DNA of 64,000 nt from Clostridiaceae bacterium (GCA_012735465.1 JAAYHJ010000015.1:1-64000), one strand, 5' to 3'. Positions 1 through 10,050 are shown, numbered from the stretch's first letter. Notes: generated by a model not told the origin, from the letters alone. Made by a program: numbers and translations.

Positions 1-103
1 AAAAAACTCCAATATCAACAATTTTAAAGGGCATACAACGCAGCGGGTATGTGATATAGCCCGTTGTATCAAAAAGATGGGGATACCTTTAAGTTTAATT
101 ATC
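1..103. other. Non-FliG sequence abutting the truncated fliG gene
   Basis: These bases lie where the last third of fliG should be encoded on the minus strand. I translated all three minus-strand frames and none shows the FliG C-terminal motor domain. The stretch holds an inverted repeat, ATACAACG at 33-40 and CGTTGTAT at 62-69, with a possible inner GG/CC extension, so it can form a stem-loop. This could be the edge of an inserted element (an IS, a group I or II intron, or an IStron), a rearrangement joint, or an assembly fault. No transposase or intron core is visible in the few bases available. Confidence 0.4.
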
Positions 104-751
104 CTACAACAAATTGACACTATCATTCAGTATTTCCACTATTGATTGAATTCCTCCTGCTGTTGTATAATCATCGGTTACAAGGGATGATAGTTTTTTC
201 TCTAAAACTTTTTCTACTTCTTTGATAATTTCCGGCGATGTTCTGTCCATCATGGCAATTCTCCTGGCAACATCAGCCTGCTTATCAGGAGGTAATGCGG
301 AAAGTACAACTGCAGCTTGAGATGGTTTTAAATATGCCAGAATCAGTGCAATGGTTTGGGGATGTTCGCCTTGAATAAAATTCAGAAGCTGGATTGGATC
401 GGTTTTTCTTACAAAATCAAAAGGCCTAACCTGCAGAGATACAGTAAGACGGTTAATTATTTCAAGGGCTTTCTGTGTCCCTAATGCCTTTTCCAATATC
501 TCCTTTGCATAAGCTATACCCCCTTCTGCGATATATTCCTGCGCAAGGCAGATCTGGTAAAATTCATTCAAAACCTTTTCCTTATCTGCGGGGCTTACCG
601 TCCGTATATTAGCAATCTCCAATGTAAGTTGTTCTATCTCTTCCTCTTTTAAATGCTTAAATATTTCAGAAGACTGCTCCGGACCTAAGGCTATTAACAA
701 CATGGCTGCCTTTTCACGGCCTGTCATCTCTGTCTTTGTGCCACGAGGCAT
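104..751 (-). pseudogene. fliG: Flagellar motor switch protein FliG, C-terminally truncated
   Basis: FliG is the rotor protein that sits on the FliF MS ring and receives torque from the stator through its C-terminal charged domain. This copy has 215 residues, against about 335 for the family. The N-terminal FliF-binding domain (about 1-100) and the middle domain with its EHPQ motif (129-132) are intact. Homology stops after the VEILN sequence near residue 209; a few unrelated residues and a TAG stop follow. The missing part is the motor domain. The start is ATG with the SD AGAGGTG 7 bases upstream. It follows fliF by 52 bases as the last visible gene of flgB-flgC-fliE-fliF-fliG. Unless the rest lies beyond an intervening element, the product should assemble on FliF but not generate torque. 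Confidence 0.85.
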
Positions 752-803
752 CCATACTCACCTCTATTCTATTTTTTCTGCATCATTATATAATCTATAT
801 ATA

Positions 804-2348
804 CTACTCCCAATCATCTGCCAACCAATTTCTCAGTAATTGTGCTACAGCCTCCGGTTTTTGTTTTACAAACTTTTCAATTTGCTTCTTGATTTCTGAC
901 TTTTCTCCAATATCAATTTCCGGTATGACTTCTTCTTCCCTGACAGGTGCTACAAAGCTAGGAGCTTCCACTTGTGGTTCAAGCTGCTCTTGTGACCTGG
1001 CTCTGAATATCATCAGTACAAGAAGTGCTATTATGATCAATATCAAAGCAATTGGCCCATAGGTTTCCAACAGTTGACCAAATTGCAGTTGCGGTTCGCT
1101 TTCTCTTGGAGACACTATATCAAGGGTTTCCACCGTTATATTGTTTTGAGGAATACCGGTGGCTGATGCAATCATTGACCTAATCTTATCAAGATCAACC
1201 GGCGTTTGTGCCGTCCTTGTCACATTAAGTTCCGTACCATCGCTTTGCACAATATAATACAGGGCAACTGCAATGGATGAATTTTCTTTATCCATTTTAC
1301 CAATTTCTTTTGTAGATTGGGTAACCGTTTTGTTTATATCATAATTAACTGTTTTATCAGTTAAATTGTATTCACCGTTTTCGTTGGTTGAGACATTTGG
1401 ATAAACCGGAATATTGGAATCGGTTCCCGGAACTCCTCCGGCCGTGCCATTAACAAGATTTTCTTTTCTTTCACTATAACTTCTTATTATTCCTTTTCCA
1501 TCTACAACGGGCTCATATATTTCCTGGCTGGTAACCAGTGTATCAAAATCCAGTTCAAGGTTTGCTACCACTCTGACATTATCTGCAATACCTGTTAGTA
1601 ACTCTTTCACCCGTTCTTCCATATTCCTTGTTATTTGCTGCCTTAAAGCATATTGCTTATCTGCTCCGGTGTATACATCATCTTCTTCCTTTTCATTTAA
1701 TATATTCCCGTTGTTATCCAATATGGTCACATCATCAGGGGATAGGTTTTCCACGCTACCGGCAATAAACCTTTCAATACCTCTAATCTGTTTTTCTGTA
1801 AGTTCATGATATGGCTCAATAATGACGCTTGCACTGGCGGCCTTTTCCTCTGAATTAAAAAAAGCACTTTTCTCCGGAATAGTAAGCTTGACCACAGCAT
1901 TTTTTATATTATCCATTGTTTTTAATGCTCTTTCAAGCTCACTTTGCTTATACAGCTGATATTTTTTATTTCTTTCGGCCTCGGTGGTACCTAAACTTGT
2001 TGTCTTTATGTCTTCAAAGGTTAACCCGTCCTTTGGATAACCTGCTTCTGCTAAAGACACTTTTGCTCTGTCCAAATCCTGTTTTTTAACTTCAATGGAT
2101 GTACCATTGTTCCCAAGGCGATAATCAATATTTAATTTTTCAAGCTCCGTACTTATTTCACCAGCATCCTTCGGTTCCAATTGCGAAAACAGTACCTCAT
2201 ACCGCGGCCTGCTCACTACAAATATAGCCACTAAAACACTCACAAAAACAACAGCAGAAGTAATAATTATTTTATTTCGATTGCTTTTATCCAGGTTATT
2301 CCAAAACTCTGAGAATTGCTGGGGAATTTGTTTTAAAATGTTAGGCAT
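804..2348 (-). CDS. fliF: Flagellar MS-ring protein FliF
   Basis: FliF forms the membrane-embedded MS ring on which the C-ring and export gate are built. The 514-residue product has a transmembrane helix at about 27-45, a long periplasmic-type part with ring-building motifs (SRPRYEVLFSQLEPKDAGEI near 46), and a second transmembrane helix near 430-448. A cytoplasmic acidic tail ends in KPEAVAQLLRNWLADDWE, the conserved FliG-binding end. Length and order match the family. The start has the SD GAGGTG 5 bases upstream. It lies between fliE and fliG in the standard basal-body order, so it is probably co-transcribed from the flgB promoter. Confidence 0.97.
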   Translation of the reverse strand: MPNILKQIPQQFSEFWNNLDKSNRNKIIITSAVVFVSVLVAIFVVSRPRYEVLFSQLEPKDAGEISTELEKLNIDYRLGNNGTSIEVKKQDLDRAKVSLAEAGYPKDGLTFEDIKTTSLGTTEAERNKKYQLYKQSELERALKTMDNIKNAVVKLTIPEKSAFFNSEEKAASASVIIEPYHELTEKQIRGIERFIAGSVENLSPDDVTILDNNGNILNEKEEDDVYTGADKQYALRQQITRNMEERVKELLTGIADNVRVVANLELDFDTLVTSQEIYEPVVDGKGIIRSYSERKENLVNGTAGGVPGTDSNIPVYPNVSTNENGEYNLTDKTVNYDINKTVTQSTKEIGKMDKENSSIAVALYYIVQSDGTELNVTRTAQTPVDLDKIRSMIASATGIPQNNITVETLDIVSPRESEPQLQFGQLLETYGPIALILIIIALLVLMIFRARSQEQLEPQVEAPSFVAPVREEEVIPEIDIGEKSEIKKQIEKFVKQKPEAVAQLLRNWLADDWE

Positions 2349-2401
2349 ACCTACACCTCATTAAAAGATAATATATCTAAACATTTTCCTCATAAAAAGT
2401 A

Positions 2402-2698
2402 TCAAATTTGCATTCGCATGATTTCATTATATGCATCCATAATTTTATTTCTGACTTGAATTGTAAACTGCAATGCTATTGAAGCCTTTTCTGATTCGAT
2501 AAATACCTGGTGAAGGTTATCCACTTTGCCCGCTGCCAGTAATGCATCCAAGTTGGCAGACTTTTTTTGCATTTCATCAACATATTTAATTGCTTTATTA
2601 AGAAATTCAGAAAAACTTATATTTTTTTCTGAACCATTCTCTACAGGAAGTTGATTAACATTTATTGGATTAAACGGATAACTGGAATTAATCTTCAT
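2402..2698 (-). CDS. fliE: Flagellar hook-basal body protein FliE
   Basis: FliE is the small adaptor between the MS ring and the rod. The 98-residue protein shows the family pattern: a polar N-terminus, a central NISFSEFLNKAIKYVDEMQK segment, and a conserved C-terminal helix ending in FTIQVRNKIMDAYNEIMRMQI-like sequence (residues about 76-98). Length is normal. The start has a strong SD, AAGGAGG, 5 bases upstream. It sits 25 bases after flgC and about 50 bases before fliF in the same operon. Confidence 0.95.
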   Translation of the reverse strand: MKINSSYPFNPINVNQLPVENGSEKNISFSEFLNKAIKYVDEMQKKSANLDALLAAGKVDNLHQVFIESEKASIALQFTIQVRNKIMDAYNEIMRMQI

Positions 2699-2723
2699 AG
2701 CTGCCTCCTTAAACCGTTGTTAT

Positions 2724-3170
2724 TTATTTACCAATCTCCAATGCCTTCATTGCCATACTCTTTGTTGAATTTATGGCAGCAACATTTGCTTCATACGAAC
2801 GTGTGGCTGAAATCATATTTACCATTTCAGTCATTATATCTACATTTGGCATCAATACATAACCGTCTTCATCCGCATCAGGATGACCGGGATTATAAAC
2901 TCTCTTAAAAGGAGAAGGGTCTTCAGTTATTCTGCTCACCCTTACACCATTCACATTTACATTTTTACTGCTCTTGGATAAGTAATCGGAAAAGGACATG
3001 CCACCTTCTCTTTGCTCAAATACGGCAACCTTCCTCCTGTAAGGCATACCGCTTTCAGTTCGTGTTGTATCTGCATTGGAAATATTTTGTGCAATCAAAT
3101 CCATTCTCACTCTTTGGGCAGTAAGGCCACTGGCACTTATATCAAAAGATTTTAAGAATGACAAGATCAT
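2724..3170 (-). CDS. flgC: Flagellar basal-body rod protein FlgC
   Basis: FlgC is one of the proximal rod proteins exported through the flagellar type III apparatus. The 148-residue product carries the rod-protein N-terminal motif, SASGLTAQRVRMDLIAQNIS at about 12-31. Its conserved C-terminal helix contains MVNMISATRSYEANVAAINS, used for rod coiled-coil packing. Its ATG overlaps the flgB stop codon by 4 bases (ATGA), with GGAGG just inside flgB, so translation of the two is probably coupled. Confidence 0.97.
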   Translation of the reverse strand: MILSFLKSFDISASGLTAQRVRMDLIAQNISNADTTRTESGMPYRRKVAVFEQREGGMSFSDYLSKSSKNVNVNGVRVSRITEDPSPFKRVYNPGHPDADEDGYVLMPNVDIMTEMVNMISATRSYEANVAAINSTKSMAMKALEIGK

Positions 3171-3580
3171 CTACCTCCGTCCTGTATAACATTCTTAAGG
3201 CTGCTTAATCTGCGCGATACCTGCTGAATTAAGGCATTATAATAAATGTTATTCTTAGCCAATAAGGACATCTCCATATCAATATCCACATTATTGCCAT
3301 CGGTTCTCATTGTGTTTTGCGAGTTATCCTGCCGTACCTTAATTGAAACATCTGCAGGGGATTGTCTGCCAATGGGAATATGCTTTTCGTGCGTTAAATA
3401 TCCTTTGATCTTTCTTTGTTCCAATGCTTCTGATAAAAAGCTTTCGAACTCTACGTACTGCCTTTTATATCTTGGGGTATCCACATTGGCAAGATTGTTT
3501 GAAATGACTTCGTTTCTAAGCCAGGAAGCATCTAAAGCTTTCTCCAACAGAGATAAATTGTTAAACAGCCTAATACCCAT
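3167..3580 (-). CDS. flgB: Flagellar basal-body rod protein FlgB
   Basis: FlgB is a proximal rod subunit and the first gene of the visible basal-body operon. The product has the rod motif NEVISNNLANVDTPRYKRQY near the N-terminus and a conserved C-terminal helix. I place the start at the ATG at 3580 (MGIRLFNNLS, 137 aa), because the SD GAAGGTG lies 6 bases upstream of it. A GTG at 3589 would lie inside that SD and is less likely. In Bacillus, flgB follows codY; here the next upstream gene is trmFO, after 364 bases without a gene. Confidence 0.95.
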   Translation of the reverse strand: MGIRLFNNLSLLEKALDASWLRNEVISNNLANVDTPRYKRQYVEFESFLSEALEQRKIKGYLTHEKHIPIGRQSPADVSIKVRQDNSQNTMRTDGNNVDIDMEMSLLAKNNIYYNALIQQVSRRLSSLKNVIQDGGR

Positions 3581-3589
3581 GTTCTTCAC

Positions 3590-3944
3590 CTTCTTAAAAT
3601 TGTTGAAAAAGTAGAATATCCCTTTTTGAAATATTCGACAAATGTTTTATTTTTCCTTCAATAATAATAATTTTTATATTATTATGAAGGAATATATTTA
3701 CACACCTTTTATAATATTTATGATACATAATTTACTTATTATTGTAAAGAAAAAAACCTTTTAACTTGATGATTCTTATGTACTAAATTGGTAGGACTAT
3801 TGTATTATTTAAACGTAATTTAGTATGTTAATTTGTCGATTATGCTCATTTTATTGTTTATATCTTTTAATTTATGCAGAAGATTTTTGTATTCAGCCTA
3901 ATATTTTACAAAATCAAATAATTAAACCAAAATAAACGCAAATT
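3590..3944 (-). promoter_or_regulatory. flgB upstream region with candidate promoter and leader hairpin
   Basis: This AT-rich gap between trmFO and flgB holds no credible gene. On the minus strand I see a candidate vegetative promoter: TTTACA (3743-3748), a 17-base spacer, and TATCAT (3720-3725). Downstream of it, in the predicted leader, an inverted repeat (TTCCTTCA/TGAAGGAA arms with AT-rich inner pairing) spans 3653-3692. It is not followed by a U tract, so it is more likely an mRNA leader structure than a terminator. A second 9-bp inverted repeat, TACTAAATT/AATTTAGTA, is at 3781-3824. No sigma-D-type motif was found here. Confidence 0.4.
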
Positions 3945-5249
3945 TTATTTTTCATTGATATGCATACTTTTAATAATATTAATGGCTCTTTCAGAAATCC
4001 TGCGTTTCTTTACCCTCTTGTCCCTGATTTTTTCTTCCAATTCGGGCATTAAACCAAAATTAATGTTCATCGGCTGAAATATACTTATGGAAGATTCGGA
4101 TATATAGTGGCTCAAAGCACCATGGGCTGTCTCCCTTGGGAACACTATTTTGTCCTTTCCTAATATCATTCTGGCCATATTGATACCAGCTACCAATCCT
4201 GAAGAAGCCGACTCCACGTAGCCTTCGACTCCCGTTATCTGCCCTGCAAAAAAAACCTTTTCATTTTTCCTGCTTTGATAGATGGAATTTAAAACCTTTG
4301 GGGAATTTATATATGTATTTCTATGCATAACCCCATACCTTACAAATTCTGCCTTTTCCAACCCCGGTATCATGCTGAATACCCTTTTTTGTTCTCCCCA
4401 TTTAAGATTAGTTTGAAACCCTACGATATTGTATAAGGTTCCTTCGCTGTTATCCTGCCTTAACTGAACAACTGCATAAGGCTCTCTTCCGGTCCTTGGA
4501 TCAATTAATCCCACAGGTTTTAAAGGTCCAAACAGCAATGTGTTTTCTCCCCTTTTTGCCATGACTTCCACCGGCATACATCCTTCAAAGACCATTTCCT
4601 TTTCAAAACCTTTTAATTCTATTACCGATGCATTAATTAATTCATTCCAGAAACGCAGGTATTCCTCCTTTGTCATAGGACAATTGATGTAATCATCATC
4701 TCCCCTGCCATAACGAGAAGCTTTAAATACAATCTCCTTATTAATGGATTCATAGGTTACAATGGGAGCGGCCGCATCATAAAAATACAGGTAATCATCG
4801 CCTATAAACTCTTTTATACTGTCAGACAGGGCATCGGAAGTAAGGGGACCGGAGGCAATTATTACGTATTCATCTTCGGGTATGGTTTTAACTTCCTCTC
4901 GAATAACCTGAATATTAGGATGGCTGCTGATTTTTTCCGTTACCATCTTAGCAAATTTAGTTCTGTCAACAGCCAGTGCTCCCCCTGCAGGTACCCTTGT
5001 TGCATCGGCACAGGCCATGATCAGGGAATCCATTTGCCGCATCTCTTCCTTTAATAATCCGACTGCATTTTCCAATTGGTCTGAGCGCAGTGAATTACTG
5101 CAAACCAATTCCGCAAGATAGGGTTCATGGTGGGCGGGCGTGTACTTTACCGGCTTCATTTCAAATAATTTTACCTTGATTCCCCTCTTTGCGATTTGCC
5201 ATGCTGCTTCACATCCCGCAAGGCCCCCACCTATGATTATCGCTGTCAT
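3945..5249 (-). CDS. trmFO: Methylenetetrahydrofolate-tRNA-(uracil-5-)-methyltransferase TrmFO
   Basis: TrmFO makes 5-methyluridine at position 54 of tRNA, using methylenetetrahydrofolate and FAD. The 434-residue protein starts with the FAD-binding motif [19 protein letters not shown] and keeps the family signatures [11 protein letters not shown] (about 47-57) and [17 protein letters not shown] near residue 335. Length is typical. Its ATG overlaps the topA stop by 4 bases, so it is translationally coupled in a dprA-topA-trmFO arrangement common in Firmicutes. CodY and the HslUV/XerC genes that often follow trmFO are absent here. Confidence 0.97.
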   Translation of the reverse strand: MTAIIIGGGLAGCEAAWQIAKRGIKVKLFEMKPVKYTPAHHEPYLAELVCSNSLRSDQLENAVGLLKEEMRQMDSLIMACADATRVPAGGALAVDRTKFAKMVTEKISSHPNIQVIREEVKTIPEDEYVIIASGPLTSDALSDSIKEFIGDDYLYFYDAAAPIVTYESINKEIVFKASRYGRGDDDYINCPMTKEEYLRFWNELINASVIELKGFEKEMVFEGCMPVEVMAKRGENTLLFGPLKPVGLIDPRTGREPYAVVQLRQDNSEGTLYNIVGFQTNLKWGEQKRVFSMIPGLEKAEFVRYGVMHRNTYINSPKVLNSIYQSRKNEKVFFAGQITGVEGYVESASSGLVAGINMARMILGKDKIVFPRETAHGALSHYISESSISIFQPMNINFGLMPELEEKIRDKRVKKRRISERAINIIKSMHINEK

Positions 5250-7330
5250 TCATCCAGTCTCCTTTCATAATTACACTCCTTGTTAAAACATCTAACCACT
5301 GCATTTTTTCCTGATGTTTTTTTTACCAGTATCCCACCGCATTGGGGGCAGAATTCTTTTACTGGTTCATCCCAGGACATAAACTCACACTTTGGATTGT
5401 TTTCACAGCCATAGTACTTTTTCCCTTTTTTTGTCTTCTTGATATATATTTTCCCACCACACAGGGGACAGTTAACACCTGTATTTTCCAATAAAGGCTT
5501 TGCATTCCTGCACTCAGGGAACCCAGGACACGCAAGAAACTTACCATACCGCCCATGCTTTATGACCATGTTCCTTCCGCATTTCTCACATTTTTCATCG
5601 CTAACTTCCTCTTGTATCTCTATAGGCCCTATTTTGGCTTCAGCCTGCTTCAGGGTATTCTCAAAGGGTTCGTAAAAATCCCTTAATACTTCCACCCATT
5701 CTTTATTTCCTTCTTCGACTTCATCCAACTGCTGCTCCATGTTGGCCGTAAATTCCACATCTACAATATCTTTAAAATACTCCTTCATAATATCGGTTAT
5801 AATCCTGCCCAACTCTGTCGGTTTTAACTGCTTTTTTTCCCGCTCCACGTAGCCCCTTGATATGATGGTGGTAATGATGGGAGCATAGGTGCTTGGACGT
5901 CCTATACCCTTTTCTTCCAGCGCCTTAATTAATGTTGCTTCCGTGTACCTGGGCGGTGGCTGAGTAAAATGTTGTTTTGGCTCCAGCTTTTTTAGTTTTA
6001 ACTGTTGGTTTTCCACCAGTTCAGGAATCCTATCCTCCTTTTCTTCGTCAGCATCATCTTTTCCTTCCACGTAAAGGAGCATAAAGCCCGGAAAACGTAC
6101 ATTGGAACCGCTGGCTTTAAAAAGATAATCATTTGCTTCAATATCCACACTTAAAGTGTCAAATACTGCTGATGACATCTGGCTTGCTATAAAACGTTCC
6201 CAGATCAGTTTATACAGCTTATACTGGTCCGGCTTTAAGGAATCCTTTACCTGCATGGGCTCCAGCGATATATCGGTGGGCCGAATGGCCTCGTGGGCAT
6301 CCTGGGCACCCTTTTTACTTTTATACTGCCTGGGCTCCTCAGGAACATATTCGCTGCCATATTTACGCCTGATATACTCCCGTGCTGCATCCTGTGCTTC
6401 AGTGGAAATGCGGGTTGAATCGGTCCTCATATAAGTGATTAAACCCACTGTTCCCAGACCTTTAATGTCCACACCTTCATAAAGCTGTTGTGCCGCCATC
6501 ATGGTTCTCTGGGATGTAAAACCCAGCTTCCTTGATGCTTCCTGTTGCAGTGTACTGGTTATAAAAGGCGGAGCAGGCGCCTTACTTCTCTGACCTTTTT
6601 TAATCTGGGTCACTACATATTGGGCATCTTTCAAACTGGACAGTATACTTTTTACATCTTCTTCACTCTTAAGTTCTATTTTTTCTTTTTTCATGCCGTA
6701 AAACTTTGCTTCAAAACTACTGCCGGACTTTTCATCCACAAGATGGGCCAGAATGGACCAGTATTCCTGGGGTACAAAGGATTCTATTTCTTCCTCCCGG
6801 TCGCAAATTAAACGGGTAGCAACCGATTGTACCCTTCCTGCACTAAGACCCTTCCTCACCTTTCTCCATAAAAGGGGACTTAATTTATATCCCACAATGC
6901 GATCGAGAATTCTTCTTGCCTGTTGGGCATTGACAAGATCTTGATCAATCGGGCGTGGCGATTTTATAGCATTTTTAATAGCCGGCTTTGTAATCTCATT
7001 AAAGACAATTCTGCATTTCTGATTTTTATCAATATTCAGTACAGTGGCAAGATGCCATGAAATGGCTTCCCCCTCCCGGTCAGGGTCAGTAGCAAGGAAT
7101 ACTTTATCTGAATTTTTTGCTTCTTTCTTTAATTGACTAAGAAGTTCTCCCTTACCCCGTATGGTAATATACTTGGGTTCAAAATTGTTTTCAATATCCA
7201 CACCCATCTGGCTTTTAGGTAAATCACGCAGATGGCCCATGGATGCAAGTACTTTATAGTTTTTACCAAGATATTTTTTTATCGTTTTAGCTTTTGCAGG
7301 AGATTCTACAATTACTAAATAATTCGGCAT
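5246..7330 (-). CDS. topA: DNA topoisomerase I
   Basis: Type IA topoisomerase that relaxes negative supercoils. I choose the ATG at 7330 ([20 protein letters not shown]), which has GGAGGG 6 bases upstream; the in-frame ATG 28 codons further upstream has no support. That gives 694 residues. Seen: the N-terminal TOPRIM domain ([21 protein letters not shown]), the active-site region [12 protein letters not shown] near residue 300, and the central RPSTYAPI motif. Three C-terminal Cys4 zinc ribbons begin [18 protein letters not shown] and CPQCGGILV. It sits between dprA and trmFO. Confidence 0.97.
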   Translation of the reverse strand: MPNYLVIVESPAKAKTIKKYLGKNYKVLASMGHLRDLPKSQMGVDIENNFEPKYITIRGKGELLSQLKKEAKNSDKVFLATDPDREGEAISWHLATVLNIDKNQKCRIVFNEITKPAIKNAIKSPRPIDQDLVNAQQARRILDRIVGYKLSPLLWRKVRKGLSAGRVQSVATRLICDREEEIESFVPQEYWSILAHLVDEKSGSSFEAKFYGMKKEKIELKSEEDVKSILSSLKDAQYVVTQIKKGQRSKAPAPPFITSTLQQEASRKLGFTSQRTMMAAQQLYEGVDIKGLGTVGLITYMRTDSTRISTEAQDAAREYIRRKYGSEYVPEEPRQYKSKKGAQDAHEAIRPTDISLEPMQVKDSLKPDQYKLYKLIWERFIASQMSSAVFDTLSVDIEANDYLFKASGSNVRFPGFMLLYVEGKDDADEEKEDRIPELVENQQLKLKKLEPKQHFTQPPPRYTEATLIKALEEKGIGRPSTYAPIITTIISRGYVEREKKQLKPTELGRIITDIMKEYFKDIVDVEFTANMEQQLDEVEEGNKEWVEVLRDFYEPFENTLKQAEAKIGPIEIQEEVSDEKCEKCGRNMVIKHGRYGKFLACPGFPECRNAKPLLENTGVNCPLCGGKIYIKKTKKGKKYYGCENNPKCEFMSWDEPVKEFCPQCGGILVKKTSGKNAVVRCFNKECNYERRLDE

Positions 7331-7490
7331 CTTTTCCCTCCTAATATTAGTCTCAATATCTTTATTTTTTAGCAACAATTCATCTCCCACTGTTAACGCA
7401 AAAGTATCCGCCACTTACAAAAGTGGGACATCTTTAACGCCTCATTGTAGAATATGGGAGAACTCTTGCTGTTTTTAGTTAAAAAATATA

Positions 7491-8591
7491 TCAGATCCTA
7501 ACAAAATATTTACCAGGCATCTGACGTATCATTCCCTTCATTTCCAAAAGGATTAAAATGGCACTTATTTTGTTTATACTTATACCCGATTTTCTGCATA
7601 ATTCATCAATATGAACCGGTTCACTGGACAAATGTTTTAATACATCCTTCTCTTCTTCAGGTATCTCAATTTCAGCAGGTTGTACATCGGTCAAATCATT
7701 ATTATTATGACTGAAACCTTCATAATTTATAGGTAATTCTTCTAATATATCCTCAACGCACGTAACCAGCTTGGCACCCTGCCGGATAAGATTATTGGTA
7801 CCCTTGCTGAACAAGCGGTCTATATTGCCGGGGACTGCAAATACATCCCTGCCCTGTTCCAGGGCCAGGTCAGCAGTGATAAGAGAGCCGCTTTTTTTCC
7901 CGGCTTCAACAACCAATACCCCGCACGATAACCCACTGATTATCCTGTTCCTTGCCGGGAAGTATCCCGGAATTGGTTGCGTGCCCGGAGGATACTCAGA
8001 TATTACTGCACCAAACTTTTTTATATAATCAATCAACTCTGCATTTTCAGGCGGATAATCAATATCAATACCACAGCCTAGCACGGCAATTGTCTGGCCT
8101 CCGGCCTTCAGAGCCCCCTTATGGGCACAGGCATCAATTCCCCTTGCAGCTCCGCTTACAATCATAATTCCCCTTTGGGCAAGCTGGAAGGAAAGGGATT
8201 CGGCAATATTTTTCCCGTAGGGAGATGCATTTCTTGAACCTACAACCGCAACGGCAATAGATTCATACCGGCGCAGTTTACCTTTCACATATAGTACACC
8301 CGGCGGGTCATATATTTGTTTTAATCTACTGGGATACCTTTCATCGTTAATATTTATTATATCTATTCCCAACATTTTTGACTTCTTGAGTATCCTGTAA
8401 GCCGTGTCCAAATCTTTATTCATAAGGTTTGCAATATCCTGTTTATTAAACAAACCGGTACTTTCAATATCGCTTTTTGATGCTTTCCATACAGCTTCAG
8501 CAGAATGAAACACATCTATTATCCTTTTTAGTTTTACACTGCCAATCCCAGGCAGATTGGTAAGCCATATCCAATACCTTATGTCATCCAT
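7491..8591 (-). CDS. dprA: DNA-processing protein DprA (Smf)
   Basis: DprA binds incoming single-stranded DNA during transformation and loads RecA. The 366-residue product has an N-terminal SAM/HhH-like part (WIWLTNLPGIGSVKLKRIID). The Rossmann-type core carries AVVGSRNASPYGK, IVSGAARGIDACAHKGAL and GCGIDIDYPPEN. The C-terminal DprA winged-helix part lies at about 300-366. It precedes topA by 160 bases. That gap contains short inverted repeats, including CCACTT/AAGTGG near 7420-7440, but I cannot assign a clear terminator there. No other competence gene is in the window. Confidence 0.95.
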   Translation of the reverse strand: MDDIRYWIWLTNLPGIGSVKLKRIIDVFHSAEAVWKASKSDIESTGLFNKQDIANLMNKDLDTAYRILKKSKMLGIDIININDERYPSRLKQIYDPPGVLYVKGKLRRYESIAVAVVGSRNASPYGKNIAESLSFQLAQRGIMIVSGAARGIDACAHKGALKAGGQTIAVLGCGIDIDYPPENAELIDYIKKFGAVISEYPPGTQPIPGYFPARNRIISGLSCGVLVVEAGKKSGSLITADLALEQGRDVFAVPGNIDRLFSKGTNNLIRQGAKLVTCVEDILEELPINYEGFSHNNNDLTDVQPAEIEIPEEEKDVLKHLSSEPVHIDELCRKSGISINKISAILILLEMKGMIRQMPGKYFVRI

Positions 8592-8693
8592 GATTAATCA
8601 CCTGCTGGTATTGCTCCTATCAACCAGTTTATCTTGCACCCTTTATTAAATCAACGTGCAAAAGGAATTTTTTCACATCATACAGTACTATAA

Positions 8694-8754
8694 AAAAACC
8701 TTTCTGTAAAGTGCTTTTTTCAAAATCAAGCAATCACTTTACAGAAAGGTTTTT
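8694..8754 (-). terminator. Intrinsic terminator with a 20-bp perfect stem
   Basis: The arms at 8694-8713 and 8735-8754 are perfectly complementary over 20 bases with a 21-base loop. On the minus strand the right arm runs into a T7 tract, fitting termination after the TrmH-family gene. The stop codon of that gene lies inside the hairpin, so the last codons form part of the stem. Confidence 0.85.
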
Positions 8755-9561
8755 ACCCAGTCGTTGTCTTACTGCCTCATATATCAAGATGCCTGAAGCA
8801 ATACCTGCATTTAATGATTCGGCTCCCCCGCACATTGGTATCTTAACATGGTAATCAGCCATCCCGGATACTTCTTTGGATACCCCCTTTGCTTCATTAC
8901 CAATTACAATGACCACTCCTTCTTCCATATTTACTTCAAAATAATACATCCTGGAACCAAGCTCACTGGATATAATTCGTATACCCCTTTGTTTAAGATA
9001 CTCCAATGTTTTAATGCTGTCTTCCACTTTTACAATGGGTATGTGAAACAAGGAGCCCATTGTGGACCTTACTGTTTTGGGATTATATACATCCACACAT
9101 CCTTTTGATAAAATAACCCCATCGGCTCCTGCCGCATCGGCAGTCCTGATTATGGTTCCCACATTCCCAGGATCCTGTACACTGTCGCAAAATATTAAAA
9201 GGGGGGATCCTTTATCCCTCAGTAGTATGTCTTCCACAACAATTGATTGGACGGAAACGATTCCCAGAATGCCCTGGGGGGTTTCCGTTTGAGCCGCTTC
9301 CTTAAACAAACGGTCCGGAAATTGGTAAATGGGAAGCTTTAAATCCAGCAATGCACCCAGCACATTTTTATGCTCTTCCTTTTTAATAAAGCTTTCGGAC
9401 ACCACAATGGACCGGACTGGCGCCCGGGCCTTCAAGGCATCTTCCACCAAATGGATTCCTTCAATAATGAATTCACCGTTTTTATCCCGATTACTCTTTA
9501 TGGATAAGGACTTTATATGTTTATATAGTTTATTTGAACTGCTGGTAATAACTTTGTACAT
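8734..9561 (-). CDS. TrmH/SpoU-family RNA 2'-O-methyltransferase
   Basis: A SPOUT-class methyltransferase predicted to methylate a 2'-OH in rRNA or tRNA using SAM. It has an N-terminal substrate-binding part (GEFIIEGIHLVEDALKA). The trefoil-knot SpoU domain carries the three motifs DSVQDPGNVGTIIRTADAAG, VIVIGNEAKGVS and VKIPMCGGAESLNAGIASGI. The start is best placed at the ATG at 9561 (MYKVITSSSNK), about 10 bases after AGGAG; an upstream in-frame ATG at 9582 would put the SD inside the gene. It lies just after rplT, the position in which an RlmB/YsgA-like enzyme is often found. The exact target nucleotide is not shown by the sequence. Confidence 0.92.
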   Translation of the reverse strand: MYKVITSSSNKLYKHIKSLSIKSNRDKNGEFIIEGIHLVEDALKARAPVRSIVVSESFIKKEEHKNVLGALLDLKLPIYQFPDRLFKEAAQTETPQGILGIVSVQSIVVEDILLRDKGSPLLIFCDSVQDPGNVGTIIRTADAAGADGVILSKGCVDVYNPKTVRSTMGSLFHIPIVKVEDSIKTLEYLKQRGIRIISSELGSRMYYFEVNMEEGVVIVIGNEAKGVSKEVSGMADYHVKIPMCGGAESLNAGIASGILIYEAVRQRLGKNLSVK

Positions 9562-9650
9562 AAAATCCATGCTCCTACACATCTAAGTTTTTTATACCCA
9601 AAGATCTCAAAACACTTTCATCTGTTACATAATCGTTTTATTATTTACAT

Positions 9651-9694
9651 AAAAAATCTAAATAGGCTTGTTTCCAAGCCTATTTAGATTTTTT
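9651..9694 (-). terminator. Intrinsic terminator after rplT
   Basis: A 20-bp perfect stem (9651-9670 with 9675-9694) with a 4-base TTTC loop and A/T-rich outer ends gives a U-tract on either strand. It begins three bases after the rplT stop and should end the infC-rpmI-rplT transcript. Confidence 0.9.
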
Positions 9695-9696
9695 AA

Positions 9697-10050
9697 CTAC
9701 TGGTTTGCTTTTACCTTTTCCACCAATTGGGCAAAAGCTTCCGCATCATTTACAGCCAATTCAGCAAGCATTTTCCTGTTCATTTGAATACCGATATTCT
9801 TTAAACCATTTATAAACCTGCTATATGTCATACCATTCATTCTGGCAGCTGCGTTTATTCTGGAAATCCACAACTTTCTAAAATCTCTTTTTCTCCTTTT
9901 TCTCCCAATATACGCATAAACAAGAGATTTCATCACTGCCTGATTTGCTGTCCTGAAAAGCTTACTTTTGGCACCTCTATATCCTTTTGCAAGCTTAAGA
10001 ATTTTCTTTCTTCTTTTTCTGGTGTGCATGCCACCTTTTACCCTAGCCAT
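9697..10050 (-). CDS. rplT: 50S ribosomal protein L20
   Basis: L20 is an early-assembly 23S rRNA-binding protein and, in Bacillus and E. coli, a translational or transcriptional repressor of its own operon. The 117-residue, highly basic product starts [20 protein letters not shown] and has the normal length. The SD AAGGAGG is strong. It is the last gene of infC-rpmI-rplT, 26 bases after rpmI, and is followed at once by a terminator. Confidence 0.98.
   Translation of the reverse strand: MARVKGGMHTRKRRKKILKLAKGYRGAKSKLFRTANQAVMKSLVYAYIGRKRRKRDFRKLWISRINAAARMNGMTYSRFINGLKNIGIQMNRKMLAELAVNDAEAFAQLVEKVKANQ

Noticed and set aside
1-110. Group I intron P1-like pairing (GGATA with TATCC) after truncated fliG
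   Set aside because: The pairing is short and imperfect, no P/Q/R/S core is visible in the 100 bases available, and the in-frame TAG precedes it; kept only as a hypothesis to test with more sequence.
7331-7414. 28-codon N-terminal extension of topA
   Set aside because: The GGAGGG site and the family N-terminus place the start at 7330.
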